Source of the DNA: Caldisericota bacterium
Lineage (GTDB): Bacteria > CAIJMQ01 > JAADFP01
Length of the DNA stretch: 10,552 nt
NCBI GenBank assembly: GCA_013152825.1
Contig: JAADFP010000018.1
Span: forward strand, 1-10,552
Reading direction: 5' to 3'
Below the pieces are notes generated by a model, which worked only from the letters and a program-made list of their open reading frames with translations, had not been told where the DNA came from and ran no database searches. The translations under genes and the position numbers were made by a program. Each line of letters starts with the position of its first letter. Position 1 is the first letter of the stretch. This document shows, piece by piece, positions 1 through 7,952 of this stretch.

Positions 1-37
1 CGGCTTCTTTCTGGTAAAATGTTATGGTTGCTTAATT

Positions 38-1171
38 ATGGAGAAATTAAGGATTTTTATGGTGGCAGGTGAAGAGTCGGGGGATTTGCATGGCTCTCTC
101 CTGATACGAGAACTACGGAAGCTTTCCCCGGAAATAGAAATAACCGGGATGGGCGGGGAGAAGATGCGGGAAGCAGGAATGAATGTAATCCTGGAGATTG
201 ATGAGAAGATTTCTGTAGTTGGATTCCAGGAGGTATTTCAGAACTTAAAAAAGCTCAGGAAAGTCTATGCTATGCTTGCTCAACATCTACAGGACAGCAA
301 CTATAATATGTTTATTCCTATAGATTATCCAGGCATGAACCTGCGTCTTTCCCGCATTGCCAAAGAGCAAAATAAGAAAGTAACTTACTATATTAGCCCC
401 CAGGTGTGGGCCTGGGGAGAGAAGCGGGTGAGCTGGATAAGAAAGTATGTGGATAAGATGATCGTTATTCTTCCTTTTGAGAAGGATTTTTATAGCAAAA
501 AGGGAATAGAGGCATACTATGTTGGGCATCCCCTGCTGGATGTGGTTAAACCAGAAATAGGAGAAAAAGAGTTTCGAGAAATTTACGGGTTGGGAGAAAA
601 TCCTATTATAGGTTTATTGCCAGGGAGTAGGGAAGGTGAGGTTAGAAAGAATCTCCCTTTGTTATTAAATCTGGTCAGGGCAAAAGGAAAAGATTTTTCG
701 TTTGTGCTTCTCAGAGCAAAGAGCCTGGAAGAAGAGGTTTTCCGTGCTTTTAGTCCCTTATCTCCCGAAGTAAAAATAGTATCTGATCATCCTTATTCAC
801 TTATGAAGTATGCTTACCTCCTGGTAATTACTTCCGGTACTGCCACTCTGGAGGCTGCTATTCTGGGTACGCCAATGATAATAATATATCAGCCTTCGAT
901 GTTGACTCATTTACTGGTGAAGAATATTCTCCGTGTTCCTCATATAGGGCTGGTAAACCTGGTAGAAGGAAATAATATAATTCCGGAATTTGTATCTCCC
1001 CGTATTAGCAAGGATATAATTATACAGGAGGTAGAGAAACTTTCTCGGGATAAGGAAAACAAAGGAATGAGAAAATCCCTCAAGAAAATCAGGGATAAGC
1101 TGGGTGAACCAGGAGCAGCTAAAAGAGCAGCGGAGATTATTATCCAGGATTTGCGGGAAAGGGAACAGTAA
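38..1171 (+). CDS. lpxB: Lipid-A-disaccharide synthase LpxB
   Basis: This glycosyltransferase (GT19 family, GT-B fold) joins UDP-2,3-diacylglucosamine and lipid X into the lipid A disaccharide at the inner face of the cytoplasmic membrane. Family motifs are seen in order: AGEESGD at residues 10-16, IDYPGMN at 95-101, YYISPQVWAW at 117-126, VGHP at 162-165, LLPGSR at 193-198, SGTATLE at 266-272 and IIPEF at 314-318. The length of 377 aa is normal for the family. The frame stays open to the left edge, but ATG38 places the AGExSGD motif 10 residues in, as is usual. No good Shine-Dalgarno is visible before it, and Met8 (position 59) is the only near alternative. The last codons and the TAA stop lie inside a heptamer repeat array, so the extreme C-terminus (EREQ) may be repeat-derived. 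The identification is firm. Confidence 0.97.
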   Translation: MEKLRIFMVAGEESGDLHGSLLIRELRKLSPEIEITGMGGEKMREAGMNVILEIDEKISVVGFQEVFQNLKKLRKVYAMLAQHLQDSNYNMFIPIDYPGMNLRLSRIAKEQNKKVTYYISPQVWAWGEKRVSWIRKYVDKMIVILPFEKDFYSKKGIEAYYVGHPLLDVVKPEIGEKEFREIYGLGENPIIGLLPGSREGEVRKNLPLLLNLVRAKGKDFSFVLLRAKSLEEEVFRAFSPLSPEVKIVSDHPYSLMKYAYLLVITSGTATLEAAILGTPMIIIYQPSMLTHLLVKNILRVPHIGLVNLVEGNNIIPEFVSPRISKDIIIQEVEKLSRDKENKGMRKSLKKIRDKLGEPGAAKRAAEIIIQDLREREQ

Positions 1172-1205
1172 ACGGTGAACAGTGAACAGTAGGCAGATGA
1201 AAGTG
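1164..1205 (+). repeat. Degenerate heptamer tandem array, AACAGTG-like core
   Basis: AACAGT or AACGGT cores start at 1164, 1171, 1178 and 1185, exactly 7 bases apart. Weaker units (GGCAGAT at 1192, GAAAGTG at 1199) keep the same phase. The array begins inside the last codons of lpxB and provides its TAA stop at 1169-1171. The 10-mer CAGTGAACAG at 1180-1189 recurs on the opposite strand at 10294-10303. The rest of the gap to 1295 shows nothing recognisable except the ribosome binding site of the next gene. Confidence 0.75.
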
Positions 1206-1295
1206 AGTAAGGATGTTAGAATTATAGGGAACGGGATACACAAGAGAATTTTCCTGGCCATTGGCCCCTCGATCGCAGAGTAATTTTGGAGGGCG

Positions 1296-1934
1296 ATGCC
1301 TAAGTTTTTAAGTTTTCGTAGGAAAATGGAAAGTCTTATTGCCCATGTTTCTTTAATTTACCTGCACCTGGTAAAAATGACCATCAGGTGGGAAAAACAT
1401 CTTAATAAGAATTGGGAAAAGGAGAATTTAATCTGGGTATTCTGGCACAACCGGCTTTTTTTATTTATTCTTTTCTATTTAAAATTTCTTAAAGGTAAAA
1501 AATTTGTTGCCTTAATAAGTCCCTCCCGGGATGGTGAACTTATTGCTCGTATTGGTAGAAAGATGGGGATTTCTTCCATAAGAGGCTCTAGTAAACATTT
1601 CTCTCTCAGCGCTGCGAAGGAAATACGGAGATATCTGCAGGCTGGTTATCATCTTATTATAATCCCTGATGGGCCGCGCGGGCCGCGTTACCAGTTAAAA
1701 GAGGGCGTGTTATGGATATCTGAGTTTTCACGTATTCCCATACTCCCCCTGCATTTTTCTATCTCTCGCTATAAAGTTATTCCTTCCTGGGACAGGTTTA
1801 TCTTTCCCTTACCTTTTGCTAAAGAAAAAATCATTGCTCCCTTTACTTTACTTGCTGAAAAGAAAAATAACTGGGAGGAAACAAAGAGAGAGATAGAAAA
1901 ATTACTGGGGAGAGATATAGAAAATCAGGGGTGA
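1296..1934 (+). CDS. Lysophospholipid acyltransferase-like protein (DUF374 family), possible lipid A secondary acyltransferase
   Basis: This is a probable membrane-associated acyltransferase of 212 aa, the usual size for DUF374. Matching motifs are WHN at residues 50-52, SPSRDGELIAR at 75-85, RGSS at 96-99, PDGPRGPR at 124-131 and SWDRFIFPLPF at 164-174. DUF374 proteins are distant relatives of the PlsC/LPLAT fold. At least some non-canonical lipid A late acyltransferases (LpxJ type) have been described among proteins of this kind. Because the gene follows lpxB, a role in lipid A acylation is a reasonable inference, but phospholipid acylation is not excluded. The GG usual after RGSS is replaced by HFSLSA. 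The start is chosen from GGAGG at 1288-1292, only 3 bases before ATG1296. That is a tight spacing, and Met11 (1326) is an alternative. No lpxL, lpxM or kdtA is in view. Confidence 0.85.
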   Translation: MPKFLSFRRKMESLIAHVSLIYLHLVKMTIRWEKHLNKNWEKENLIWVFWHNRLFLFILFYLKFLKGKKFVALISPSRDGELIARIGRKMGISSIRGSSKHFSLSAAKEIRRYLQAGYHLIIIPDGPRGPRYQLKEGVLWISEFSRIPILPLHFSISRYKVIPSWDRFIFPLPFAKEKIIAPFTLLAEKKNNWEETKREIEKLLGRDIENQG

Positions 1935-1984
1935 ATCAGGTATAATTACACTTTGATTTAGCTTGTGAACTTACCGGGAAGAAG

Positions 1985-2281
1985 ATGAAAAGTAATATCC
2001 TTAGCGAGAAAGACATAGAAAAGGTAGGCAAGCTCTCCCGCCTGAAGCTTACCCCGGAAGAGAAAGAACTTTATCTGAAGCAACTTTCCAGCATATTGGA
2101 ATTTATGGAGCAATTAAAAGAGTTAAATACCGAGGAGGTCTTACCTACTTTTTATCCTTTAGACCTTAAAAGCGTCTGGAGAAAAGATTGTGTGACAAGT
2201 TCCCTATCCCAGGAAGAAGCTCTGGACAATGCTCCTGCCAAAGAGAGAGGATACTTTAAAGTACCCAGGATTATAGAATGA
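1985..2281 (+). CDS. gatC: Asp-tRNA(Asn)/Glu-tRNA(Gln) amidotransferase subunit C
   Basis: GatC is the small belt subunit that wraps GatA and GatB in the GatCAB amidotransferase. The 98 aa length is typical. The N-terminal half carries the family pattern (SEKDIEKVGKLSRLKLTPEE, residues 6-25) and a helix with SILEFMEQL. The C-terminus NAPAKERGYFKVPRIIE is the very conserved tail that packs against GatA. The middle is less typical: the usual TSHV and FRED elements read LPTFYPL and WRKD. The gene begins 50 bases after the acyltransferase, behind a weak GGGAAGAAG ribosome site ending just before the ATG. Its stop overlaps the gatA start in ATGA (4 bases), so the three gat genes are translated as a unit. 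Confidence 0.96.
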   Translation: MKSNILSEKDIEKVGKLSRLKLTPEEKELYLKQLSSILEFMEQLKELNTEEVLPTFYPLDLKSVWRKDCVTSSLSQEEALDNAPAKERGYFKVPRIIE

Positions 2282-3753
2282 GCAAACTATCTTTTCTGCC
2301 TGCTCATGTTTTATCTGAAAAGGTAAGAAAAGGGGAATTAAGTTTTTCTGATATTACCACTGAAGTTATAGCACAGCTGGAAGCTAAAGATAAATCAATC
2401 AATGCCTACATATCCAGAAGATTGGAAGCTGCATTGGAAGAGGCAAAATCTCTGGATGAATCCCTGGCAAAAGGGGAAGACTTGCCTTCCCTGGCAGGAA
2501 TACCTTTAGCAGTAAAGGATAACATTTGCACCAGGGGCTTTCTTACTACCTGTGCCTCTAAGATTCTCTATAATTTTGTCCCTCCTTACAATGCCACGGT
2601 GGTGGAAAAGATAAAGAAAGAAAAGATGATAATAATTGGGAAGACCAATATGGATGAATTTGCCATGGGATCTTCTACGGAAAATTCTTATTTTGGCACT
2701 ACCCACAATCCCTGGGATTACCAGAGAGTGCCGGGAGGGTCCAGTGGAGGGTCAACCGCGGCAGTTGCTGCTGGTGAGGCTATTATGGCACTTGGCTCGG
2801 ATACCGGGGGGTCCATTCGCCAGCCGGCAAGTTTTTGCAGCGTAACCGGTTTAAAGCCCACTTATGGCCGTGTTTCCCGCTATGGGCTGGTAGCATTTGC
2901 TTCTTCCCTTGACCAGATAGGCCCTATTGCACGCGATGTTCAGGATGCTTACCTGCTTCTAAAAATTATAGGTGGCTATGACCCTTGCGATTCTACCTCT
3001 CTTCCCTTGCCTTTGCCTGAGGAACAGCTCACTGGAAAGGTTAAGGGAAAGATCTTGGGCTTGCCAAAAGAATATCTCTCTGAAGGAATAGATCCGAAAG
3101 TAAAAGAAATTGTAGAAAAAGCCATTAAAGTCTGGGAGGAGATGGGGTGTGTGATTAAGGAGATAACTCTGCCCCATACAAAATACTCTGTGGCTACTTA
3201 TTATATTGTGGCGCCCTGCGAGGCCTCTTCCAACCTGGCTCGCTATGATGGGGTGCAATACGGTTTTAGAAATCCCGAGTATACAATTACTGGCCAGAAT
3301 CCAGTTATTGATATGATGGAGGAAACCAGGGATCAAGGATTTGGAAGCGAAGTCAAGAGAAGGATAATGCTGGGGACATTTACCCTTTCGCATGGTTATT
3401 TTGAGGCGTATTATCTAAAAGCCCAGAAGGTAAGGACACTTATAAAGGAGGATTTTGAAAAGGCTTTCCAATCTTGTGATTTTATTGTTACCCCTGTATC
3501 TCCCACCCCTCCTTTTAAGATAGGAGAGAAAGTTTCGGATCCCTTAAAAATGTACCTCTCGGATATCTTTACCATACCGGTTAACCTGGCAGGGCTTCCA
3601 GCTATATCTATACCAGGAGGGTTTACAGAGCAAAACTTACCAGTAGGGGTGCAAATTATAGGAAAACCACTGGATGAGTATGGAATCCTGAATCTTGGAT
3701 TTGCCTTTCAGGAGGCGACAGATTTTCATAAGAGGACCCCACATGGAAATTGA
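2278..3753 (+). CDS. gatA: Asp-tRNA(Asn)/Glu-tRNA(Gln) amidotransferase subunit A (glutaminase)
   Basis: GatA is an amidase-signature enzyme that releases ammonia from glutamine. The ammonia is channelled to GatB to amidate Glu-tRNA(Gln) or Asp-tRNA(Asn). The Ser-cisSer-Lys triad is complete: Lys80 in GIPLAVKDN, Ser155 in VPGGSSGGS (151-159) and Ser179 in GSDTGGSIRQPA. These sit one residue later than Lys79, Ser154 and Ser178 of the Staphylococcus aureus enzyme. GKTNMDEFAMGS (121-132) and SLDQIGP are also present. The 491 aa length is normal. ATG2278 overlaps the gatC stop by 4 bases, with AGGA at 2267-2270 as the likely ribosome site. The 3' end overlaps gatB by 11 bases. The identification is secure. 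Confidence 0.98.
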   Translation: MSKLSFLPAHVLSEKVRKGELSFSDITTEVIAQLEAKDKSINAYISRRLEAALEEAKSLDESLAKGEDLPSLAGIPLAVKDNICTRGFLTTCASKILYNFVPPYNATVVEKIKKEKMIIIGKTNMDEFAMGSSTENSYFGTTHNPWDYQRVPGGSSGGSTAAVAAGEAIMALGSDTGGSIRQPASFCSVTGLKPTYGRVSRYGLVAFASSLDQIGPIARDVQDAYLLLKIIGGYDPCDSTSLPLPLPEEQLTGKVKGKILGLPKEYLSEGIDPKVKEIVEKAIKVWEEMGCVIKEITLPHTKYSVATYYIVAPCEASSNLARYDGVQYGFRNPEYTITGQNPVIDMMEETRDQGFGSEVKRRIMLGTFTLSHGYFEAYYLKAQKVRTLIKEDFEKAFQSCDFIVTPVSPTPPFKIGEKVSDPLKMYLSDIFTIPVNLAGLPAISIPGGFTEQNLPVGVQIIGKPLDEYGILNLGFAFQEATDFHKRTPHGN

Positions 3754-5176
3754 ACCCGTAATAGGACTGGAAATTCACACTGAATTGTCCACCCAGAGCA
3801 AGATGTTTTGCTCCTGTTCTACCCGGTTTGGTTCCTCTCCCAATACTCAGGTTTGTCCTGTTTGTCTTGGTTTACCCGGGGTACTGCCCGTGGTAAATGA
3901 GGAAGCAGTAAGGATTGGAATCAAAACCTGCCTGGCCCTGAATTGTAAAATAAACAAATATACCAGATTTGACAGGAAAAATTATTATTATCCTGACCTT
4001 CCAAAAAACTACCAGATATCGCAACAGTATATTCCAATAGGTGTAGATGGCTGGGTGGAATTTGAAGTAGGGGAGGAAGTAAAAAGGGTGCGTATTCATA
4101 ATATCCACCTGGAGGAAGATGCGGGTAAAAATGTCCATGAAGAGGGAAAGAATTTTAGCCTGGTAGATTTGAATAGAGCGGGGATTCCTCTACTTGAAAT
4201 TGTTACCTATCCCGATATGCACAGTATGGAAGAGGTGAATTCTTTCATGAATGAATTGAGAAATATCCTTATATATATTGGTGCTTCTAATTGCAAGATG
4301 GAAGAGGGACATTTGCGTTTTGAAGCCAATGTCTCTGTCAGGAGAAAGGGCGATGAGGAGTTGGGGCCAAAGGTGGAAATGAAAAATCTTAACTCTTTCA
4401 GATCTGTTCTTCAGGCATTGGAATACGAAATAGAAAGGCAGGGAGCCAGGTTGCGCAGAGGAGAGCCTATTTACCAGGAAACTCGCTTGTGGAACGAAGA
4501 AAAGGGAGAAAGTTTCACTATGCGTTTCAAAGAGGAAGCACAGGATTACCGGTACTTTCCTGAGCCGGATATTCCGCCCCTGGAAATTGGTAAGACATGG
4601 ATAGAAGAGATAAAAGCTACTCTTCCTGAGCTTCCTTTAAAAAAGAAAAAGCGTTTTATAGAGGAATACGGGCTGAGTAAGAAAGAGGCAGGGATTCTTG
4701 TAGAAGAAAAAGAGATTTCCTGCTTTTTTGAAGAAGTGGTAAAAATATGTCCTCAGCCCAGGCTGGTGGTAAATTGGATAATGGGACCGCTGATGAGAGA
4801 ACTAAATGAAAGAGGACTTACTATAGGAGAAAGCAAACTGACTGCCACTAAACTGGCCAGGTTGCTTGAGATGGTGAAAGAGAATCTAATTACGCAGACA
4901 AATGCCAAGTACTGTTTGCACGAAATCTTTGACTCGGGAGAAGAGCCGGAGCGAATTGTTGAGAAAAGAGGATGGAAACAGGTGACGGATGTGGAGGAGA
5001 TTGAAAAGATGGTGCGTGAAGCCATACAGAAAAATCCCCGTGCCGTGGAAGATATAAATAAGGGTAAAAAAACAGCTTTTGGTTTTCTTATTGGACAGGT
5101 AATGAAGTTATCACAGGGCAAGGCAAATCCAGGTAAAGTGAGGGAAATTCTGGAGAGAGAGCTTGGCAAATGTTAA
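3743..5176 (+). CDS. gatB: Asp-tRNA(Asn)/Glu-tRNA(Gln) amidotransferase subunit B
   Basis: GatB phosphorylates the side chain carboxylate of the mischarged aminoacyl-tRNA and amidates it with ammonia from GatA. I place the start at ATG3743, giving 477 aa and the canonical beginning MEIEPVIGLEIHTEL. The frame runs open back to an ATG at 3695, but those 16 extra residues only shadow gatA. An AGAGGA site at 3731-3736 supports ATG3743. A zinc-type cysteine set is intact: C23, C25, C38 and C41. Other signatures are DRKNYYYPDLPKNYQISQ (77-94), HLEEDAGK (122-129), NRAGIPLLEIVT (144-155) and YRYFPEPDIPP. The last 150 or so residues match the YqeY-like tRNA-contacting domain, with NPRAVEDINKGKKTAFGFLIGQVM. 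The gene overlaps the gatA end by 11 bases and the rdgB start by 7. Confidence 0.97.
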   Translation: MEIEPVIGLEIHTELSTQSKMFCSCSTRFGSSPNTQVCPVCLGLPGVLPVVNEEAVRIGIKTCLALNCKINKYTRFDRKNYYYPDLPKNYQISQQYIPIGVDGWVEFEVGEEVKRVRIHNIHLEEDAGKNVHEEGKNFSLVDLNRAGIPLLEIVTYPDMHSMEEVNSFMNELRNILIYIGASNCKMEEGHLRFEANVSVRRKGDEELGPKVEMKNLNSFRSVLQALEYEIERQGARLRRGEPIYQETRLWNEEKGESFTMRFKEEAQDYRYFPEPDIPPLEIGKTWIEEIKATLPELPLKKKKRFIEEYGLSKKEAGILVEEKEISCFFEEVVKICPQPRLVVNWIMGPLMRELNERGLTIGESKLTATKLARLLEMVKENLITQTNAKYCLHEIFDSGEEPERIVEKRGWKQVTDVEEIEKMVREAIQKNPRAVEDINKGKKTAFGFLIGQVMKLSQGKANPGKVREILERELGKC

Positions 5177-5799
5177 AAGAGATAGTTTTAGCCACAAAAA
5201 ACCGGGATAAGATAAGAGAGATGAAAGAAGTCTTTAGAGATATTCCACTTAAGATTTTCACTTTTCGTGATTTCCCCTGCATGGAGGAAGTGGAAGAGAG
5301 CGGAGATACGTTAGAAGAGAATGCACTTATAAAGGCAGAAGCCTGGGCGCGCTTTACCAATAAGTGGGCTTTATCCGATGATACGGGGTTGGAAGTAGAG
5401 TACCTGGGAGGTAGGCCGGGGGTTTTTTCTTCCCGTTTTGCTGGCATGGGTGCTACCTACGAAGACAACTGGAAAAAATTGCTGAAACTTATGGAGGGAG
5501 TTGCATGGGAAAAGAGAAAAGCTAGGTTCCGGTGTGTGATAGCAATTGTTTCGCCACAAGGGAAAAAGCATATTGTAGAGGGTGTGGTTGAGGGATATAT
5601 CACCTGTGAACCCCGGGGGAGCGAAGGTTTTGGCTATGACCCGGTGTTTTATGTCCCCGAGAAGGGTAAAACATTTGCGGAGATGTCCATAGAAGAAAAG
5701 GGTGAGATCTCTCATAGGGGAAAGGCATTAAGAATAGCCAGAGAGATTCTTAGTGATAAGTTGAAATGTGAAGATGATGTTAACAAGGGGGCAAGATGA
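5170..5799 (+). CDS. rdgB: XTP/dITP diphosphatase (RdgB/HAM1 family)
   Basis: This is a cytosolic house-cleaning pyrophosphatase that hydrolyses dITP, XTP and ITP to monophosphates and keeps deaminated purines out of nucleic acids. Family motifs are seen in order: LATKNRDK at residues 7-14, SGDTLEENALIKA at 44-56, SDDTGLEV at 69-76 with the probable catalytic Asp70, GRPGVFSSRFAG at 81-92, FGYDPVF at 154-160, FAEMSIEEKGEISHRGKA at 169-186. The 209 aa length is slightly long because of a charged C-terminal tail (CEDDVNKGAR). ATG5170 lies inside the gatB stop region (ATGTTAA, 7-base overlap), and a GGAGAGAGA run upstream can serve as ribosome site. The stop overlaps the next gene in ATGA. The function is unrelated to gatCAB, so the link is transcriptional rather than biochemical. 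Confidence 0.96.
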   Translation: MLKEIVLATKNRDKIREMKEVFRDIPLKIFTFRDFPCMEEVEESGDTLEENALIKAEAWARFTNKWALSDDTGLEVEYLGGRPGVFSSRFAGMGATYEDNWKKLLKLMEGVAWEKRKARFRCVIAIVSPQGKKHIVEGVVEGYITCEPRGSEGFGYDPVFYVPEKGKTFAEMSIEEKGEISHRGKALRIAREILSDKLKCEDDVNKGAR

Positions 5800-7232
5800 A
5801 CAAAATATCTCTGGAGAAAATTCATGAGGAACTCAATCCTTTTTTTGAACCGGTAGGAGTGGCGGTAATTGGTGCTTCTCTACACCCGGAGAAAGTAGGA
5901 TACGGGTTGGTTAAAGGGCTAAAAGAGGGCGGTGTCTTCTCTCGCCCCGGGTTGAAGGGTTTTTCTGGAGGCATATATCCGGTAAACCCAAAGGTGCAGG
6001 AAATCCTGGGAATCAAGTGCTTCCCTTCTATACTGCAGGTAAAAGAAAGAATTGACCTGGCCATAATAGCTGTCCCTTCAAAATTTGTTCCCCAGATTAT
6101 CAGGGAATGCGCCCAGAAAAAAGTTAAAGGGGCAATAGTAATTTCTGCCGGGTTTTCTGAGGCAGGTAGCGAAGGTAAAAAGTTACAGGAAGAATTTCTC
6201 AAAATAGCAAAAGAAGCCAATATAAGGATTGTGGGGCCAAACTGCCTGGGGATCCTTTATCCTCCCAATAATTTAAATGCCAGTTTCGGCTTGACTCTTC
6301 CTTATACCGGGAAAATAGCTTTTATAAGTCAGTCGGGAGCACTGGCAGATTCAGTGATAGATTGGTCGGTCAAGGAAAAGTACGGGTTTTCCGCTCTGAT
6401 AAGTTATGGCAACAAGTCAGACCTGGATGTGCCTCACTTTTTAGCCTGGGCCGCCTTGGATAGAAATACGCAGTCAATATGTGTTTACACAGAAGGGCTG
6501 AATGACGGGAGACTATTTCTGGAGATTGCCAGAGAGGTTACCCTACGAAAACCTGTAGTAGCCATCAAAGCGGGAAAATCCACAGTGGGCACCCGGGCAG
6601 TAAGTTCCCATACGGGTTCTCTGGCTGGTGCATATGCCGTTTATCAGGGAGCATTTAAGCAATGTGGAATAATTCCTGCCAATTCTTTACGGGATATGTT
6701 TGATATTTCTAAAGGGCTTGCTTTGATGCCGCCCTTGAAAGGAAACAGGATTGCAATAGTTACCAATGGAGGAGGAGCGGGAGTTTTATGTGCTGATGCC
6801 CTGGAAGAGGAAGGATTAGTTCTGCCTGCCCCGGCAAAAGAGATGATAGAAAGAATAGATGGTAGCGGGCTTATGCATCCTGCCTGGTCAAGAAACAATC
6901 CTTTTGATATAGTGGGAGATGCCACTGCTGAAAGATATAAAATAGTGCTGGAAGAAGCTATGCGTTCCAACCTCTACGACGGTGTAATTGTAATCCAGAC
7001 GCTCCAGACAATGACTGATACGGTAAAAGATGCGGAAATAGTGGTAGAATGCTTCCGCAAGTACAATAAACCCGTGATTACTTCATTCATGAGAGGGCAG
7101 TTTGCGGAAGAAGGTATAAAAGTGCTTGAAAATAATGGGATACCTAATTATGATGATGTGCAGGAAGCTGCACGGGTAATGGGAGCGCTGGGTAAATATG
7201 GGAGATATTTAAAAGAGAGAGAAGGAAAATGA
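5796..7232 (+). CDS. ADP-forming acyl-CoA (acetyl-CoA) synthetase, alpha subunit
   Basis: This is the CoA-binding and ligase half of an NDP-forming acyl-CoA synthetase, related to succinyl-CoA synthetase alpha. With the next gene it should catalyse acyl-CoA + ADP + Pi to free acid + ATP + CoA. A Rossmann-type CoA-binding domain opens the protein (VAVIGAS at residues 22-28, YPVNPK at 61-66, AVPSKFVP at 92-99). GPNCLG (147-152) and the flavodoxin-like ligase region with SQSGALADS (178-186) follow. SSHTGSLAG (270-278) carries the conserved His272 expected to be phosphorylated. The C-terminal third continues with TNGGGAG, as in archaeal ACD alpha subunits. The 478 aa fit the alpha polypeptide of a split enzyme. 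A GGGGG run at 5787-5791 precedes ATG5796. It overlaps rdgB and the beta gene by 4 bases each. The substrate (acetate or another acid) cannot be told from sequence. Confidence 0.92.
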   Translation: MNKISLEKIHEELNPFFEPVGVAVIGASLHPEKVGYGLVKGLKEGGVFSRPGLKGFSGGIYPVNPKVQEILGIKCFPSILQVKERIDLAIIAVPSKFVPQIIRECAQKKVKGAIVISAGFSEAGSEGKKLQEEFLKIAKEANIRIVGPNCLGILYPPNNLNASFGLTLPYTGKIAFISQSGALADSVIDWSVKEKYGFSALISYGNKSDLDVPHFLAWAALDRNTQSICVYTEGLNDGRLFLEIAREVTLRKPVVAIKAGKSTVGTRAVSSHTGSLAGAYAVYQGAFKQCGIIPANSLRDMFDISKGLALMPPLKGNRIAIVTNGGGAGVLCADALEEEGLVLPAPAKEMIERIDGSGLMHPAWSRNNPFDIVGDATAERYKIVLEEAMRSNLYDGVIVIQTLQTMTDTVKDAEIVVECFRKYNKPVITSFMRGQFAEEGIKVLENNGIPNYDDVQEAARVMGALGKYGRYLKEREGK

Positions 7233-7930
7233 AAGAAAAAATAAGAGAAATAATTGATAAAGCACGAGAAAAAGGAAGAAGTTTTCTGCTGGAAATGGAA
7301 GCTGAAGAAATATTCAAACTTTACCAGATTCCGGTTCCTGAAACTATGCTGATAGAGAAAGAGGAACATCTTATTTCCTCCGGAGAAAAACTGGGATTCC
7401 CCCTGGTTATGAAAATAGTTTCACCCCAGGTTATCCACAAGACAGATGTAGGTGGTGTAAAGGTGGGGATTAAGAACAAGGAGGAGTTAGTATCCGCCTA
7501 TAAAACCATGGTAGAGGAAGTGCAGGAAAAGGTTGCAGGAGCTGAAATAAAGGGTGTATTACTGCAAAAGATGGCTCCTCCCGGAGGAAGGGAGGTGGTC
7601 CTGGGAGGGTTGAAGGATCCTACTTTTGGCCCTGTGGTGATGTTCGGGCTGGGTGGAATCTGGGTGGAAGTTCTCAAGGATGTATCTTTCCGGGTTGCAC
7701 CTATAAATGAGATCGAAGCCAGGGAAATGGTGAACGATATTAAAGGGAAGAAGATTCTGGAGGGGGTAAGAGGGGAAAAACCCGTGGATTTTGTTGCCCT
7801 GTGCAAGACCATTGCAAATTTCTCCCGGATGGTTTACGATTTTCCTGAATTCAAAGAAGTAGATGCCAATCCTGTCTTTTTGTATCCGGAGGCAATTCTC
7901 TGCGTGGATGCAAGAATAATTCTGGAGTAG
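7229..7930 (+). CDS. ADP-forming acyl-CoA (acetyl-CoA) synthetase, beta subunit (ATP-grasp)
   Basis: This is the nucleotide-binding half of the same enzyme, an ATP-grasp protein of 233 aa, the usual size for the separate beta subunit. Residues 64-79, with VSPQVIHKTDVGG, hold His70. This matches the beta-subunit histidine proposed as a second phosphate carrier between the two active sites. LLQKMAPPGGREVVLGGLKDPTFGP (111-135), FGLGGIWVEVLKD (139-151), the RVAPI segment and VDANP (211-215) are the typical ATP-grasp core and metal or nucleotide ligands. ATG7229 overlaps the alpha stop (ATGA), with GAAGGA just upstream, so equal translation of the two subunits is likely. The split arrangement resembles archaeal ACD (Pyrococcus type). 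Many bacterial versions are one fused chain. Confidence 0.92.
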   Translation: MKEKIREIIDKAREKGRSFLLEMEAEEIFKLYQIPVPETMLIEKEEHLISSGEKLGFPLVMKIVSPQVIHKTDVGGVKVGIKNKEELVSAYKTMVEEVQEKVAGAEIKGVLLQKMAPPGGREVVLGGLKDPTFGPVVMFGLGGIWVEVLKDVSFRVAPINEIEAREMVNDIKGKKILEGVRGEKPVDFVALCKTIANFSRMVYDFPEFKEVDANPVFLYPEAILCVDARIILE

Positions 7931-7952
7931 GCTTCTACCAGTAGGATACAAG

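Noticed and set aside
12..20. Extended -10-like TGGTAAAAT before lpxB
   Set aside because: The -35 region would lie outside the window, so the match cannot be judged. Short AT-rich matches are common here.
1671..1687. GC-rich direct repeat GGGCCGCG, two copies 9 bases apart
   Set aside because: It encodes the repeated Gly-Pro-Arg of the conserved PDGPRGPR motif, so protein constraint explains it.
1941..1946. TATAAT before gatC as a -10 promoter box
   Set aside because: No acceptable -35 element is found at 16-18 bases upstream (TAGAAA at 1918-1923), so a promoter cannot be supported.
2252..2263. Perfect 12-base palindrome TACTTTAAAGTA near the end of gatC
   Set aside because: It falls in codons for the conserved YFKVP tail and has no other sign of being an operator.
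2959..3393. Long antisense frame (144 codons) inside gatA
   Set aside because: It lies opposite the well-conserved GatA coding sequence, has no family features, and is explained by the codon use of gatA.
3695..3742. Upstream start for gatB
   Set aside because: The 16 added residues only re-read the end of gatA. ATG3743 has AGAGGA at a good distance and gives the standard GatB N-terminus.
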